Origin: Manis javanica
Lineage: Eukaryota > Chordata > Mammalia > Pholidota > Manidae
DNA length: 64,000 nt
Direction: 5' to 3'
Assembly: GCF_040802235.1 (NCBI RefSeq)
Contig: NC_133169.1
Location: 47,065,034 to 47,129,033, forward strand
In this document: piece after piece, positions 37,016 through 49,745 of the stretch
Layout: each line of letters starts with the position of its first letter
How positions within the stretch are numbered: position 1 is the stretch's first letter
Position numbers and translations under genes: made by a program
The notes under the pieces: generated by a model
Database searches by the model: none
Told to the model about the DNA's origin: nothing
Seen by the model: only the letters and a program-made list of their open reading frames with translations

Positions 37016-37860
37016 ATCCGAGTCAAACTCATTTATTGATTCAATACATATTTATTATACTATATTGTAATACAAAAATATGTATATATTATGCTATATT
37101 ATAATTCAAAAATTGGTAAATAAAATTAAAATCTGAATATTACATATTTGATATCCCCAGGAAATCTCCCCAAGTGTAGTCAAAGTGTATGATGTGCCTT
37201 GATGGCCATGGGTATGGGGTGCAGCTCGTAAGGACAAATCTGTGCTACCTATGATCCACGAAGCTCAATAACAGGGACTGAGAGCAGAGCGTGGAACTCA
37301 GAGTTAAATGATGACTAGATGTTACCTCAGTGGAGTGTAGGAGGCTGGATCGTGGGGAACTTGCTCAGAGACAAGATACCCCAGAAAAGCATGAGCAGCA
37401 GACACACAGGTATCCAAGCAGGAAAAGGAAATATTCCAGTGGCCCTTCCTTTCATGCTTTATATTATAGACTCATTTCTTAGCCTCTGTGATCTATAAGT
37501 TTACAAACAGTATTGAAAAGACCAGAATAACACTTTAGTAATGTTAAATATATAGCAATCCGTTGGAGAAGTGAACAGTGGAGGTCAGGGGAGCAGGTGA
37601 GTATGGACAGGGAGCTGAACGGTGTTGGTCTATGTGCACCTGGACACACTGAGCACCAGGAAGGCCTGTGCGGAAGGTTATTTGGAGTGTGTGGGGCCTT
37701 GGACCAGCTTCACAAAGCCACAGACATGGTTGCACTCTGACCATGATTAGTTGATGACTGTAAACTATGGATCTGAAGTGTTTGGGGAGACAATGTGGAG
37801 GAATTTCCAATATTTTTGTCACAGTAAAACAGAACTAATAAAATATGCATTCTTCTAATC
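37016..37860. other. Intergenic, nothing recognised
   Basis: AT-rich then mixed-composition sequence without a supported gene. A 92-residue minus-strand open frame (37,544-37,822) has no recognisable domain. Confidence 0.45.
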
Positions 37861-38885
37861 TAAGTAATTGAAAAGCACATGTATCACTTCTCAACTCAGC
37901 AGACCATAAAGATACAGGTATTCATGGTTCCACTAACAACACACAAAATATAGGGAAAATTATGAACAAAATTTAAACAAAATGTTGGATGCTACCATAT
38001 TCTTCAAAAAAGGGGGATTATGGGTCGGCATAAGGTGAAGGGCATAAAGAGGTACAAACTTCTAATTATAAGAAAAAATTAGTCAAAGTAATAAAAGAGT
38101 AATACAGGGAACATAGCAAGTAATGTAATAACTTTGTACAGTGACAAAAGTTAACTACAGTTATTGGGGTAAGTGCTTTGTATGTAAGTGTCAAGTCAGT
38201 ATGTTGTACATCTGAAACCAATATAATATTTTATATTAGCTAGGTTTCAATTTAAAAAAATATGACATAGGTAGTAACTCTTGGGCATCAACTTTTGCAT
38301 TTTTTCCCTGAATATGTCTCCCTAGTATGATAAACAATAAATCAAAAATGGGTTTTACATCAAACTAAAATCTTTGCACAGTGTAGGATACCATAAACTA
38401 AGTGAAAAGACAGCCTACTGAATATGAGATTTATTTGAAAATTATATATGTGATAAGGGATAAACATACAAAACATACAAAGCACTTATACAACTCAACA
38501 CCAAAAAGGAGACAATCCAATTAAATGGGGGCAGAATGTCTGAATAGGCATTTTCCAAATACGAAGGGATGACCAACACACAGGAAAAAAACTCTATGTA
38601 ACTAATCATCAGGAAATAGATATCAATAATAATTAGAACCACTTTATACCAGTCAAAATGGGAATAACAAGTGTTGGTGAGTATGTGGAGAAAGAGAAAC
38701 CTCATGAACTGTTGGTGAGAATATAAATTTGTGTGGTCACTAGAGGAAAGTGTATGTAACTTCCTCAAAAACTTAAAATAAAAGTCCATATGATGCAGTA
38801 ATTCCAATTCTGAGTATTTACACAAAGAAAATGAAAACACAAGTTTAAAAGTATGTGTCTACCCCTACCTTTATTACATAATTCC
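37860..38885 (+). mobile_element. Old L1 fragments, sense strand
   Basis: 37,860-38,270 reads like an L1 3' untranslated region ('atgttgtacatctgaaacc' and 'aatataatattttata' near the end). 38,270-38,885 reads like ORF2 end sequence in the same direction (degraded phrases for 'ACKSPIKWGQNV.IGIFQI' and the 'catcaggaaata' region). The order, 3' end before ORF2, shows two fragments or a rearranged one. Confidence 0.55.
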
Positions 38886-38899
38886 ATGCAATAGCCAAT

Positions 38900-40315
38900 A
38901 TATGGGGCACCAAACTCCTGTGCCCTAAAAAACATGTGTCTATCCCCTTTGGAAAATGTTCAGATTCTTTGAGAATTTTCAAATCAGATTTTTTGTTGTT
39001 GTTATTATTGGGCTCTTTGAACCTTTCATATATTTTGGATACTAAATCTTTATCAAGTAAATCATTTGAGAATATCTTGCCCCATTTAGAAGGTTGTATT
39101 TCATGTTGATTGTGTAGTTACTGTCAATATAGAAAGGTGTTTTGAAACTACTGACTGTGTTTGCTTTTCTGTGCTTTCATCCCCGTGTCTAATTTATATA
39201 ATGATTGAGGTTCTGTGCCCATTTATCCCCTTCAGCTTTTTTACCCTCCCAACCCAGCCCCTCCCCCATGGTGATAACCAGTCACTTCTCCATGTCTATG
39301 AGTTTACTGCAATTTGTATTCATTTAATTGCTTTGTTTTTATATCCACGTGTAAGTGAAATCATATGGTAGTTTTACTTCTCTGCCTGGCTTATTTCACC
39401 TAATATAGTGCCCTCAATGTTCATCCATGTTTTTCCAAATGGCAGGACTTCTTTCATTTATGGCTGAATAACATTCCATTGTGCTTCACCACCAATTCTT
39501 CTTCATATATTCAACTATTGATAGACACTTTTGTTTCTTCCATATCTTAGAGATTGTGTTTTCTTTGGGTAAATGTCTATATGTGGAATTACTGGGTCAT
39601 ACCGTATTTCTATATTTGGTATATTTTTTTGAGGAGCTTCCTTACTGCTTTCCACCATGGCTGCATCCATTGACTTTCCCAGCAACAGTGCAGAAGGGTT
39701 CCTTTTCTCCACCTTTGTCAACGCTTGTTATTTTTTGCCTTTTAGACGGTGGCCATTCTGACAGGCATGAGGTGATATCTCAGTGGTTTTGATTTGCTTT
39801 TCCCTGATGATTAGCAATGTGGAGCATTGTTTCATGTGCCTGTTGGCCATGTGTACGTCTTTAGAAAAATGTCTATTCAGGCCCTCTGATCATTTTTAAT
39901 TGGGTTATTCATGTTTGGTGTTCAATCATATGAGTTCATTATATATTTGGTAGTTAATCCCTCATCAGATAAATCATCCGTGATATATTCTCTAATACCA
40001 TAGGTTGCCCTTCTGTTCTGCTGATGATGTCCTTTGCTGTATGGAGCTCTTCAGCTTGATGTTGTCCCACTTGTTCATTTTTCTTTTCTTTCCCTTGCAT
40101 AAGAAGTGTCCAAAAAAATTAATTGTTCATGCCCGTGTTCAATATATTTTTGTCTATTTTCTTCTGAGTGTTTCATATTTTCATGTCTAATATTTAGGTC
40201 CTTAATCCATTTTTAGTTTACTTTTGTGTGTGGTGTTAGGTATTAATCTAGTTTCATTCTCTTGCATGTAGCTGTCCAGTTTTCCTAAGACAATTTACTA
40301 AAGACACTGTCTTAT
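38900..40315 (-). mobile_element. Old L1, 3' half (antisense)
   Basis: This is the reverse complement of L1 ORF2 end and 3' region: phrases such as 'ggctgaataacattccattgtg' split in two, 'ttaccctgatgattagcaatg' equivalents and 'gttgcccttctgttctgc' occur in the antisense order. It is the downstream half of the old L1 whose ORF2 middle and ORF1 lie at 42,195-44,620, with the PSMD12 retrocopy in between. Confidence 0.75.
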
Positions 40316-40330
40316 CCCCATTGTATATTC
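40316..40330. repeat. Target-site duplication of the PSMD12 retrocopy (3' side)
   Basis: The 15 bases ccccattgtatattc are repeated with two changes at 42,180-42,194 (ccccactgtatactc). In an uninterrupted L1 this phrase occurs once, so the pair marks the insertion. Confidence 0.85.
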
Positions 40331-42179
40331 TTTATTTTTTAGCTTTAAAACATAATTTATTTTAGTTAAAAACACTTAAACCACCATACCACAAAATGTT
40401 CTGAAACACAGGTAACCATAGACCATAAATGTGCATATACTGCTTTGATTATTACAATGATGTGTGTTAGCTGAATGAAAATTTATAAAAGCTAAAAAGA
40501 CATAATATGATAAAAAACACTTGGCTAAGTCATGACAAAATTTTTTCAGCACTCAAATAATAGAAATGTATTCTTGCACCAATTGCAAGTGCAGTTAATA
40601 ATGAAATTAGGGAATTGAAAGGTTGAAAGGAGCTTTAAACATATTCACTATCTCTTAAAAATTAGACCAAGTAGCTGAGAATACAAAAGAAACAAAAACA
40701 GTCCCAACATATACACAACAGTCTTTTTTTAAAAAAATGACTTCTGATTTAATTCTTTTCTAAAAGCTTTAAGGGTGCTGAGATCTTTATTATAGATTAT
40801 GTATCAGCTCCTCTTTGGCTATGAGGTGTGTAGTTTTGTTCACTACAGACATCAGTGAGTTCAGTTTCTGAGACCAGTCATTTAATAAATTATTTGGATC
40901 CTTGTTTCTCTGGAAGTAGATAATTCCTCCCAACCTATCTACTCTAATGAAGATGGTCTTGTTAACTACTAGATTTTAGAGAAAACCCTCTGACTCATCA
41001 ACAATTAGATCCAGAAGTTGAGCCATCCTCTTCATTGTTATCCTTGCATAATACTTGGCCATTATTCTAATATTATGTTCAACAACTCTGTCCTTCAAAT
41101 CTTTCCACCTTTTTTCACCTTCCTTTGTAGGACCAAAAACATCAGTGGCAGGATGCTCAAGAGAGCATCTTTTGTTAATTCCATTCCATAGTCTTCAACA
41201 AGTGGGGACCAACGCATCAACTCTGTTGTGGTGAAAAGCTTTAAAAGGTCCTTGTATTTAGGGATTTCTTCTAAACTTCTTGTCTCCACTTATTCGGTGA
41301 ACCTAATCTGACTGTTCATTGTCAAAAGGAGCCAAGATAACATGGAAGACACACTTTTCAGAACCTGTTGCCACATTTCACTTCCTGCCCTCTGCAAAGA
41401 GGATCATACATGTCGTGCTCGCAAGTAGGCAAACAGGAGCCCTCAGGCTGATCCAGCTGAATCATTAAGTTATGGTATTTCAACTGTAATTTCTCTGTAT
41501 TTTCCTCATGGAAAAACTTGGTGTTAATTCTCTTTCTGATAATTTGGATACGGATGTAATCCTTCACAGCTGGGCAGAACCTATTTTGCTTCAAAACAAA
41601 CTCCACTCGCTTTTCCTTTCCTAGTGATCCATCAGTTTCCACCTGTAACTATTGTAAAATGGAGGCTGCCTATTTCACATCACTATATCACTCTTTTATA
41701 GTTGCTAAAGCTTTAGTCAGTCAGCACCCTCAATTAAAGGATAAAATTTCCTTCTGTAACCATTCAGAGAGTATCAATTAATTGAAGTTTGTTTGGAAGG
41801 TCTATACTTTCATCAACATAAGAACAGCACTGTTGAACAGTTTGCAACAGCTTGTTTTAACAGACTCAATATTTTTGACAAAAGTATATTATTTTAGTTC
41901 AGTAAATACCACTTTTTAGCTTCACGAAGTACAACTTCACTACTGAAACTAAGATATGGGATGTGGACACCATATAAGAAGCACAGTGGGTGTTTTTCCA
42001 AAGAGACAAGGTTTCAGTGACTTTCTGAGGCCTTCCTTTCTCTGCCAGCTTCCCTGAACATGGGCAGCCCAAATCCCTGTGTGCCCAAGCCTACCTCTGC
42101 CATGGCGATGTGCCCATCAGAGCACCACTGTCCCAGGCTGAGCGCCCCCAGACATCCCCCTATGTCAGCCTGACCGGAG
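40331..42179 (-). pseudogene. PSMD12P: PSMD12 processed pseudogene, full length
   Basis: This is an intronless copy of the whole PSMD12 mRNA (26S proteasome lid subunit Rpn5/p55). On the minus strand: the 5' untranslated region from 42,179, an ATG near 42,103, a GKLAEKGR...ETL segment matching the start of the protein after an in-frame gap of about 20 residues, [20 protein letters not shown] (41,600-41,540), [20 protein letters not shown] (near 41,260), then [19 protein letters not shown] and [20 protein letters not shown], with the stop near 40,795. About 460 bases of 3' untranslated region follow to an A-rich (here T-rich) end at 40,331. Target-site duplications (15 bases, two mismatches) flank it. 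Several frame breaks make it a pseudogene. It sits inside the old L1 ORF2, as does its truncated duplicate at 24,253-25,262. Confidence 0.95.
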
Positions 42180-42194
42180 CCCCACTGTATACTC

Positions 42195-44620
42195 CTGCCT
42201 CCTTTGTCACCCATTAACTGACCTTATATGTATGGACTCATGTCTGTGCTCTCAGCTCTGTTCCATTGATCTTAAGGTCTGTTCTCCTGCCAGTACCATA
42301 CTCTTTTGATGACTGTGGCTTTGTAGTATAGCTTAAAGTCAGGAAGCATGATACTCCAGCTTTTGACTTCTTTCTCAAGATTGTTTTGGTTTTTTGTGGT
42401 GTTTGTGGATCTTTATAAGTTCTAGGCAATGGAAAAATGCTCTTGTTATTATGATAGGGATTGCATTGAAATTGTAAATTGTTTGGAGAGGATGCCATTT
42501 GGAAAATGTTGTTTCTTCTTATCCATGACCACAGGATAGATTTTCCTGGCCTATTTGTCTTCTTTATCTGGTTCCTTTCAGTGCAAAATAAGATGTTTTA
42601 TTTGAAATTTTCCTTGTTACTTGAAGTTGGCTTTTATTGCTATGAACTTTCCACTTATAAGTAGTTTTGCTGATTCTGATAGAATTTTTAATTTAATATT
42701 TCTGTTTTCATTTGTCTCTATGCATTTTTTTGCTCCTATGCTTCCTTTGATGAGTTTTTGGTTGTTCAGAAGCATGTTGTTTAATTTCCACATTTTTTGT
42801 GGTTTTCCCTTTTTTTATTTACTTCATTTTGGTTTCATATCAGTGTGGGTGGGAATAAAATATTTATGAATTTATCTTCTTTAATTATTGAGAATTCTTT
42901 TGAGGCTTAAATGTGATCTCCCCTGAGCACATTTTATGTTCACTTGAGAAGAATCTTTGTTTATTGATTATGGATGGAATATTCTGTATGTATCTTTTTA
43001 GACCATCTGGTATAATGTGCTATCTAAAGCCATTGTTTTGGATTTTCTAAGCCAGTTGATATTCTGTTTGGATGATCTAGCATTGATGTAAATGGAATAT
43101 TAAGCTCCCAGTTAATAACTTTTTACTGTCAACTCCTGTTTCAGACTGTTAATATTCATTTTACATATTTAGGTTCCCCTTTATTGGATTCATATATGTA
43201 AAGGTGCTGTATCATCTTGCAGGACTGATTCCTTTGTTATTATGTTAGGCTCTGTTTTGTTACACTGTTCTTTTTCCAGTTAATTTCTCTTCTATGATAA
43301 TAGATGCTTTATTTTCACTCCCATTTCCTGGAACGTCTTTTCGTGTATCTTCATTTTCATTCTGTGTTTATCCTTATTTCTTAAATGAGTCTTCTTATGC
43401 TACATACAGATGACTTTTTTTTTTTTTGGTAAAAAAAAACCATACCCAATTACATTTAAAGTAGTTGTGTATACATACATATTATTGCCATTTGGTCAAT
43501 TATTTTGTTTTTCTTTTTGTAATTACTATTCTTTTCTTTCTCTATTCCCTTGTGGTTTTGTAATGTTTTATTACATTTAAGTTACTTTCTTATTCTCTTG
43601 TGTGTAATTACTGTAATATTCACTTTCACCATGAGGATCTCCTGTGACATCCTATGTGTAACAGACTGTTTTGGTTGAAAGCAGTCTTAGTTTCAATACA
43701 ATGCAGAATTCAACATTTTCACTTTCTCACATATTTTGTTTTTGATGTGATGTTTTACATACTTTTATTTTATGCATCCCTTAATTATTGTAATTTTCAT
43801 AGTGCACTACTACTTTTTCTTTTGATCTTTAACTTTAAATATTCGTATTTTGAAAGTTAGTAACTATCATATATACATCTTATATTTCTTTTGCTCTTTT
43901 ATATAAATTTTCAGTGATGAATTTATGTTCACATGTTTTTTCATCATTAAATAGTGCCATTTCATTTCAGCTTATAGAAGCCCCTTCCATGTTTCTTGTA
44001 ATAAGTCTGGTTTAGTTCATCTTGTGAGAAGCCCTTTAGGTTTTGCTTATTGGAAACTTTTCTTCTCTCCATGTGCTCTGAGTGACGGCCGTGCCGGGTG
44101 GGGCACAGTCGGCTGGGGGACTTCTCCTGTCATGCTTTGAATGTGCCATCCAGCTGCTTCAAGTGCTGAGGAATTTTTACTGAAAAGTCTGCTGATAGCC
44201 TTATGGTGCTTCCTTTATATGTAGCAAGTTGTTTGTTTCTTGCTACTTCTAAGATTCTCTCTTTAATTTTTATTTTTTCACATTTTAATAAGAGTGTGAC
44301 TTTGTGTCGGGATCTTGGTGTCGTCTTATTTGGATGAGTAGTTGGGTGAGTAACTTGGGTAAGTTCCACTGTGTTTTCTTCCAGATCACTGATGTATTCT
44401 TCTGTTTCATCCTGTCTCCCACTGAAACCTTCATTTATTATTCATTTCAATCATAATATTCTTCACCTTCATGACTTGTTTGGTTCTTGCAGGTATTTTC
44501 TATCTGTTTTTAAAATTCTCAGCATTTTCATCTGTTATTTTCCTGAGTTCAGTAGACATATTTATGATCATTACTGTGAACTCTTTGTCATGGAGATTAC
44601 TTACTACAGGAAGTCACCAA
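42195..44620 (-). mobile_element. Old L1, ORF1 and ORF2 parts, right arm
   Basis: On the minus strand the old L1 ORF1 C-terminal domain is visible in the frame 44,369-44,130: TTPRSRHKVTLLLKCEKIKI then ERILEVARNKQLATYKGS and IRLSADFS. ORF2 follows from about 43,470 and continues to the retrocopy at 42,194 ([18 protein letters not shown] region near 42,370). It is strongly decayed. The uninterrupted base order near 43,310 is the empty site for L1-A. Confidence 0.75.
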
Positions 44621-46402
44621 GCATGGCAATATCATAACCCCAGTTTTTGAAAGTAAGTTCTCTATTACTCACTCTGACATATTCCACTAGTACCTGAGTT
44701 GTGGAGATGCAAACTCAATTTTTGTTTCAGCAAAAGTGAAAACAGTTATTAAAGTGTCAGTCACTTCACTGAGGCACTTTTCTTCATTAGCATTCCCCTT
44801 GCTTGGTATATATGTGATGAGGTACTTGAATTCTACCAAAATTGGATCTTACCAGTTTTTCCAGTATATTCATTGTTTGAAGACATTTGCAACGTCGTCC
44901 TTTTAGAACAATTCATCTTCAGGTTGGAAGGACATTTATACTGGATATAAGTTCTAAGTTAATTTTTTTAATTCAATGTTTTCAATATGTTGCTGAAATT
45001 TGTCCTGGTTTGCATCATTTCCTAGATGTGCCTTTTATTTTTAGTTATATGCTTTGTCTCTATGACGAATCTTTTTCATCAGTGATTATATGTTTATTAA
45101 TTATGATACATCTTTTTGCTTCAGAATGCTTCTTGTGCTTGAATTTTTGTTGTTGCTTGCAATAGTGAATTCATCATTTTTGTCAAAAATGGAAATTATT
45201 TCTCCATTATTTCATCAAATCATTTTTATGTCTACCTATTTTTTCTGTATTTGACATAGTAACTACATATATGAAATATTTTAAATATTCTCACATTGGA
45301 TAGATGTTTTTTCCCAGTATTTCTGTTCTCCATATCATTTTGGATAGTCTTACTTATTATGCCTTAATATTTACTCTTATTTCATCTTGAAGTGCCCTGG
45401 TTATTTTTTCAATTCAATGTATTTTTCATCTCACATGTAATAATTGTATCATTAGTTGGTCAACATTTTATTTGTATATTTACCTTGTCTCTTACATGGT
45501 CAAAACTTTCACTACCTTCTTGAATCTGTGGAATGCACCTATAATAACTATACAACAAATTATTTGAGAGATGGTCATATACACACAAGCCACTCATTTA
45601 AAGTGCATAAGTATGATTTTAATGCATTCATAACTACTTGTAACAATTTCTTTAGTTACTTCTAGCATTTTCACAAACTTCAAAAGAAATCCAAACCAGT
45701 TAACTATGAACCTCCTACTAACTCATCCATTCCAACCCTAGGCAAAGAATAATTAAAATTTGGCCTCCACACTTTATGTATTCTAAGAGATTCATAAGAT
45801 GGAATTACATAATGAAGGGCCTTTTGTAGCTATATTATTATACATAGCATATTTCTTTCAAAAGTTATGTTGAAGCATGCATCAGAGCTTCATTGCTTTA
45901 CATGGCCAAATAATATTTCATTGTATGTTTACATGATACTAGTCCATTCATCAGGTGATGGATATATTGTTTCTCTCAATATTCTAATGTTTCTGAATAA
46001 TGGTGCTATGTACTAGATTTCATTTGGATATGTGTTTTTGTCTCCTTTGGGAATTATTTAATATTGGGGCTTCAAGGTCATATGGCCAATCTTCCTTTCA
46101 TTATTAGAGAAAATGCCACACATTGATGTCCATAGCAACTGCACCAGTTATATTCTCACTGGTATTGCATGAGATTTTCATTATAAATGTCACTAATTAG
46201 GACATTAATAGAATAAAATGTTTAAAAACACTTTGAATGGAGAAAGTGTATGAAATCAAAGAATTTTGAAGAATACATATACAATTCATAAAAGAGGTTT
46301 TAAATTAAGATGATACATCATGGTATGAAAGTCTAAGGAATAGCATTATCATAAGACAGGACAATAAAAACATTTAGAAAAAATTAAAAACAGAAAATCA
46401 TG
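44620..46402 (-). other. 3' flank of OR-D
   Basis: AT-rich sequence without a gene. It aligns in inverted orientation with 12,820-14,540 after OR-B. Short open frames are not shared between the arms. Confidence 0.6.
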
Positions 46403-47364
46403 CTACTTCATACTTTCTTGAAAGGTGGATCCCACATTCAAAACTTTCTTTGGAACTGTCGTGACATCCCTATTTCTGAGACTGTGGATTAATGGGTTTA
46501 GCACAGGAGTGAGTATAGTGTAAAAGACAGATACCACCATGTCCTTCTCAGGGGTGTGGGAGGAGCTAGGGAGCATGTAGGTGTAGATGGCAGCCCCATA
46601 AAAGAGGGTGACCACAGTTGTGTGGGAGAAGCAGGTGGCAAAGGCCTTCTTCCGGCCCTCTGCCGAGTTCATCCTGAGGATGGTGAGGAGGATGAAACCA
46701 TAGGAGCCTGAAATGATGGTCACAGGGATGAGCAGCATGAGGACGCAGCAGAGGTACATGAGTGTCTCATAGATGGAGGTTGTCTGAGCCGGAGGCTTCA
46801 TCACAGCAGGGACCTCACAGAAGAAATGATCAATCTCCCAGGATCTAAGGAAGGGGAAGGTCACGGTGATGGGAGTGAACAATAAGCCATCCACAGATGC
46901 CAGAGTCCCAGAGCCCGATGCAAGGAGGATGCACACCCTGTGGTTCATGAGGACAGGGTAACGAGGAGGACGCCAGATGGCTGCATAGCGGTCATAACCC
47001 ATGACAGCTGGAAATAAAAGTTCTGAACCTGACAGTGTCACATAGAGGAATATCTGCATCCCACATCCAGGGGCTGAGATCATGTTCACACCCGTGACCC
47101 GGTCCACAAGCACCTTGGGTACAATGATGGAAATGTATGTCACATCCATGAGAGAAAACTGGCTGATGAAAAAGTACATGGGGGTGTGGAGGCGGGCCTC
47201 AGAGCATATGAGAAGGATCAGGATGGTGTTTCCAGACAAGGCCATCAGGAAAACCACATAAATGACCACATAAAGGACAGCTGGGTTTTGGGGTTGACTG
47301 ATGATTCCCAGCAGGACGAACTCTGACCTCCTGTGTGGTTGGCCATCCAGGAGATGTCTTCCAT
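46403..47364 (-). pseudogene. OR-D: nearly intact olfactory receptor, OR2T4-like
   Basis: The ATG at 47,364-47,362 starts [12 protein letters not shown], after which a single missing base near 47,328 (GGAAGG in the other copies is GGAGG) shifts the frame. From helix 1 on, 288 residues are open to the stop at 46,403: [71 protein letters not shown] and [12 protein letters not shown]. The DRY is kept, but AICHPL has become AIWRPP. In loop 2 the usual KLSCSDTS reads KPPAQTTS, which removes a conserved cysteine. The open frame has no ATG before the M of helix 1 (its first codons read GTGGTC), so no complete receptor can be made. It is the sister of OR-B and points the opposite way to OR-C and OR-E. 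Confidence 0.92.
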
Positions 47365-47442
47365 GATTTCACCTGGCCCACCAAGGAGAGAAGTAATAGA
47401 TCACTCATGAGATGCTACCTGCTGAATGACTCTTTAGGGTGT

Positions 47443-47446
<4 letters not shown>

Positions 47447-47479
<33 letters not shown>

Positions 47480-47494
47480 TGTGTGTGTGTGTAT
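47447..47494. repeat. (GT)n microsatellite upstream of OR-D
   Basis: About 23 GT units with one interruption (gtct), 83 bases or more before the OR-D ATG. On the minus strand it is the (AC)n seen before OR-C. Confidence 0.95.
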
Positions 47495-49534
47495 CAAACC
47501 AGTTATGCTAAGTGGAGGAAACCCTATGGTCCTGGAGACTGAGAGGTTACATGTTACTCGTAATTCTATTAATATGCCAGAAAATTAATAATTCACAACT
47601 GTGGGACAAAATAATTGGGAACTTGGAAGTTATCAAAGTTCAAGATCACGAGATGACCTCATGATATGTCATTAATCCAGTATGGAAATTTGCATAGTCA
47701 TGGGTTTATACAAACACAAAAAGTGAATTGTTAAAGATGTGATATCACTTTCTAAAGTTTTTGTTACAGGACACAGAATTTTACTAACATCTCTGGTTTA
47801 ATACCCAATTAGGCTCTTAAAGCACTTGAAGATTCATTCAATATAAGGAAGGTTTTACATTTCAAAGTGCATGCAAATACTGAGTTATTACATTGTACAT
47901 TGTACACCTGAAACTAATATGTTATATGTCAGTTTTATACTTCAGTTTTTAAAAAGGCTTAAAAAGTAACTGAATCATAGTTCGAGATAATCCACATGAA
48001 TTTCTGAACCCTCTGTGCCTGTGAGACTGGGTCACACATTGAAGGAGTGAAGTTGGGTGGGTTGAGCTATATATTCAGAAGTAGCCTGTCGGCCTCACCA
48101 AGGAACCCTTTGGACATCCTAGGGGAAATGTTAGGAGCCCAGACTCTGAAGCTGTACTGCAGCTATGGGTCCAGCTTATCCTGCACCCCTATTCCTCTGT
48201 CCACTCTACATAAAATGAGGGCAAGCACAATGATCTCATGCATGGTTAGGAATAAATGAGCTAAAATTATGGAGGTGGTTAGATAATGACCAGTTACAGT
48301 GAATACACATATATATCACTATTTTAAATAATTAATATATATAGAGAGAGAATTATGCAGAATTTATGCAAGCGAGGGCTCTTGTTTTTCTTGTCTGGTG
48401 ATATAAAATGCAGTTAGGTCAGTTCACCAATTTTAGTATCTATATATGCTTTTGACGATTTGTATTTCATAATTTCTGTTTTCCTAAAAAGTTTATGCAT
48501 GAATTTGTCTATAGATTTATACTTATATTATACATACTTACATGTGTATATAGACATATATAATTTTTATAATTATAAAAACTTTAAATTAATAAACACA
48601 AGTATATAAATATAAATGAATATGCACATATAATATATTTATTTTAGTCCTGGTTAAGCAGAACTTTATGCTGATATCCATTTTTCTTCTATATAGTACA
48701 TGTTTTTCCAAGTTGCAATTCATCATCTTAAAACTTCTACCATTTGCTGTAAATATCAGGGGACAACGAATAGGGTTGAAGATAATTTTCATGAAAACTG
48801 AGATGCGATGAGGAAATGGAATAACATGGAGAGATTCCTGACTGATTCCAATTCCCCATTGGCCCCTCGGTCCTGCTGCTCACGGGCAGCTTCTGATTCA
48901 TCTGAAGATGAATCAAAGACAAATTAAAATTCATTACACATAGGGAGGTCACAATCTGTCTATTCAGGAACAAATGTTACATAAATATGACTTAAAGTAG
49001 AATTCTAAAGTAACTACAATATAAATAAAATGGATGAGAGATGCAAAAGCTATCTGATCTTTCTTAAGGGAACCAGTGACAGTTTATCTGTATTTTCTCA
49101 TGAAGATTAGATCTCTGCAGATTTTCAGTTTCTGACAAGTTAAAATGCAGTGAAGGGGGAAATATGGGCTCTTTTTTCTGGAAAGAGTTGAGAGGCGGCT
49201 ACATTTCAGGGATATTTCCCAAATATATTTCACATGTCAAATATATTTTATACTACTGCATTAATTACAAATGTTAATCACTAAAATCAATTTGTTAATA
49301 AATTGTATTTATTTAGGCTGTTAAAGCCGCAGACAACCCTCACAGTGACTTCAATTTCTTAATGTAAATATCCAAGAAATACGGACATATTGTGTTAGAA
49401 AATTAATCATCTTTCAAATAGCACCCTCACTGCATATGGATTCTGAGCTCTATGAAAAAGTTAAAAACAGTCCAGTTAATTGCAAAACAGACCTGTTTGC
49501 CAGTCTATACTTGTGGTCAAACTAAACAACGGCT

Positions 49535-49745
49535 AGCAGAGGCACCAGTCATGTGAGACCTTCAGCTGTTTGCTGAGCAAGTGGAGGAAGAGTGGAAGGG
49601 AATTTGGGGTCACTAGGAAAATCTCTGCTTCTCCTCAGTAAATGGGGATCAGCATCACTAGGCCACAGCAAGCAGCCCACGTGGGACACAGACCTAGAGG
49701 GAGCAGTGTGTGCACCACCCTCAGCAGCGGCGCCCACCCCATGCA
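49535..49745 (-). promoter_or_regulatory. Conserved noncoding block about 2.35 kb upstream of OR-D
   Basis: This is the counterpart of 32,958-33,180 and 59,505-59,720 and lies at the same distance from the ATG. It is G+C-rich with a kept 'gtgggctgcttgctgtgg' core on the minus strand. A role as noncoding exon or promoter is inferred from conservation only. Confidence 0.4.

Larger units (their letters stand above)
41200..47364 (-). repeat. Right arm of the inverted duplication
   Basis: The region is the inverted counterpart of 11,875-25,262. It contains OR-D, its AT-rich 3' flank (44.6-46.4 kb), the old L1 and the first two thirds of the PSMD12 retrocopy. It lacks L1-A, and joins directly the bases that flank L1-A in the left arm (43,308-43,318). 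It also lacks the 1.1 kb found at 14,581-15,685. Confidence 0.88.

Noticed and set aside
41358-41642. Short gene of unknown function in two copies (also 24,797-25,081)
   Set aside because: Both match PSMD12 coding sequence without introns and with breaks around them: processed pseudogene copies.
44130-44369. Possible small gene with RNA-binding-like residues
   Set aside because: The motifs (HKVTLLLKC, IKERILEVA, IRLSADFS) are those of L1 ORF1, and the duplicate at 15.9-16.1 kb is the same relic.
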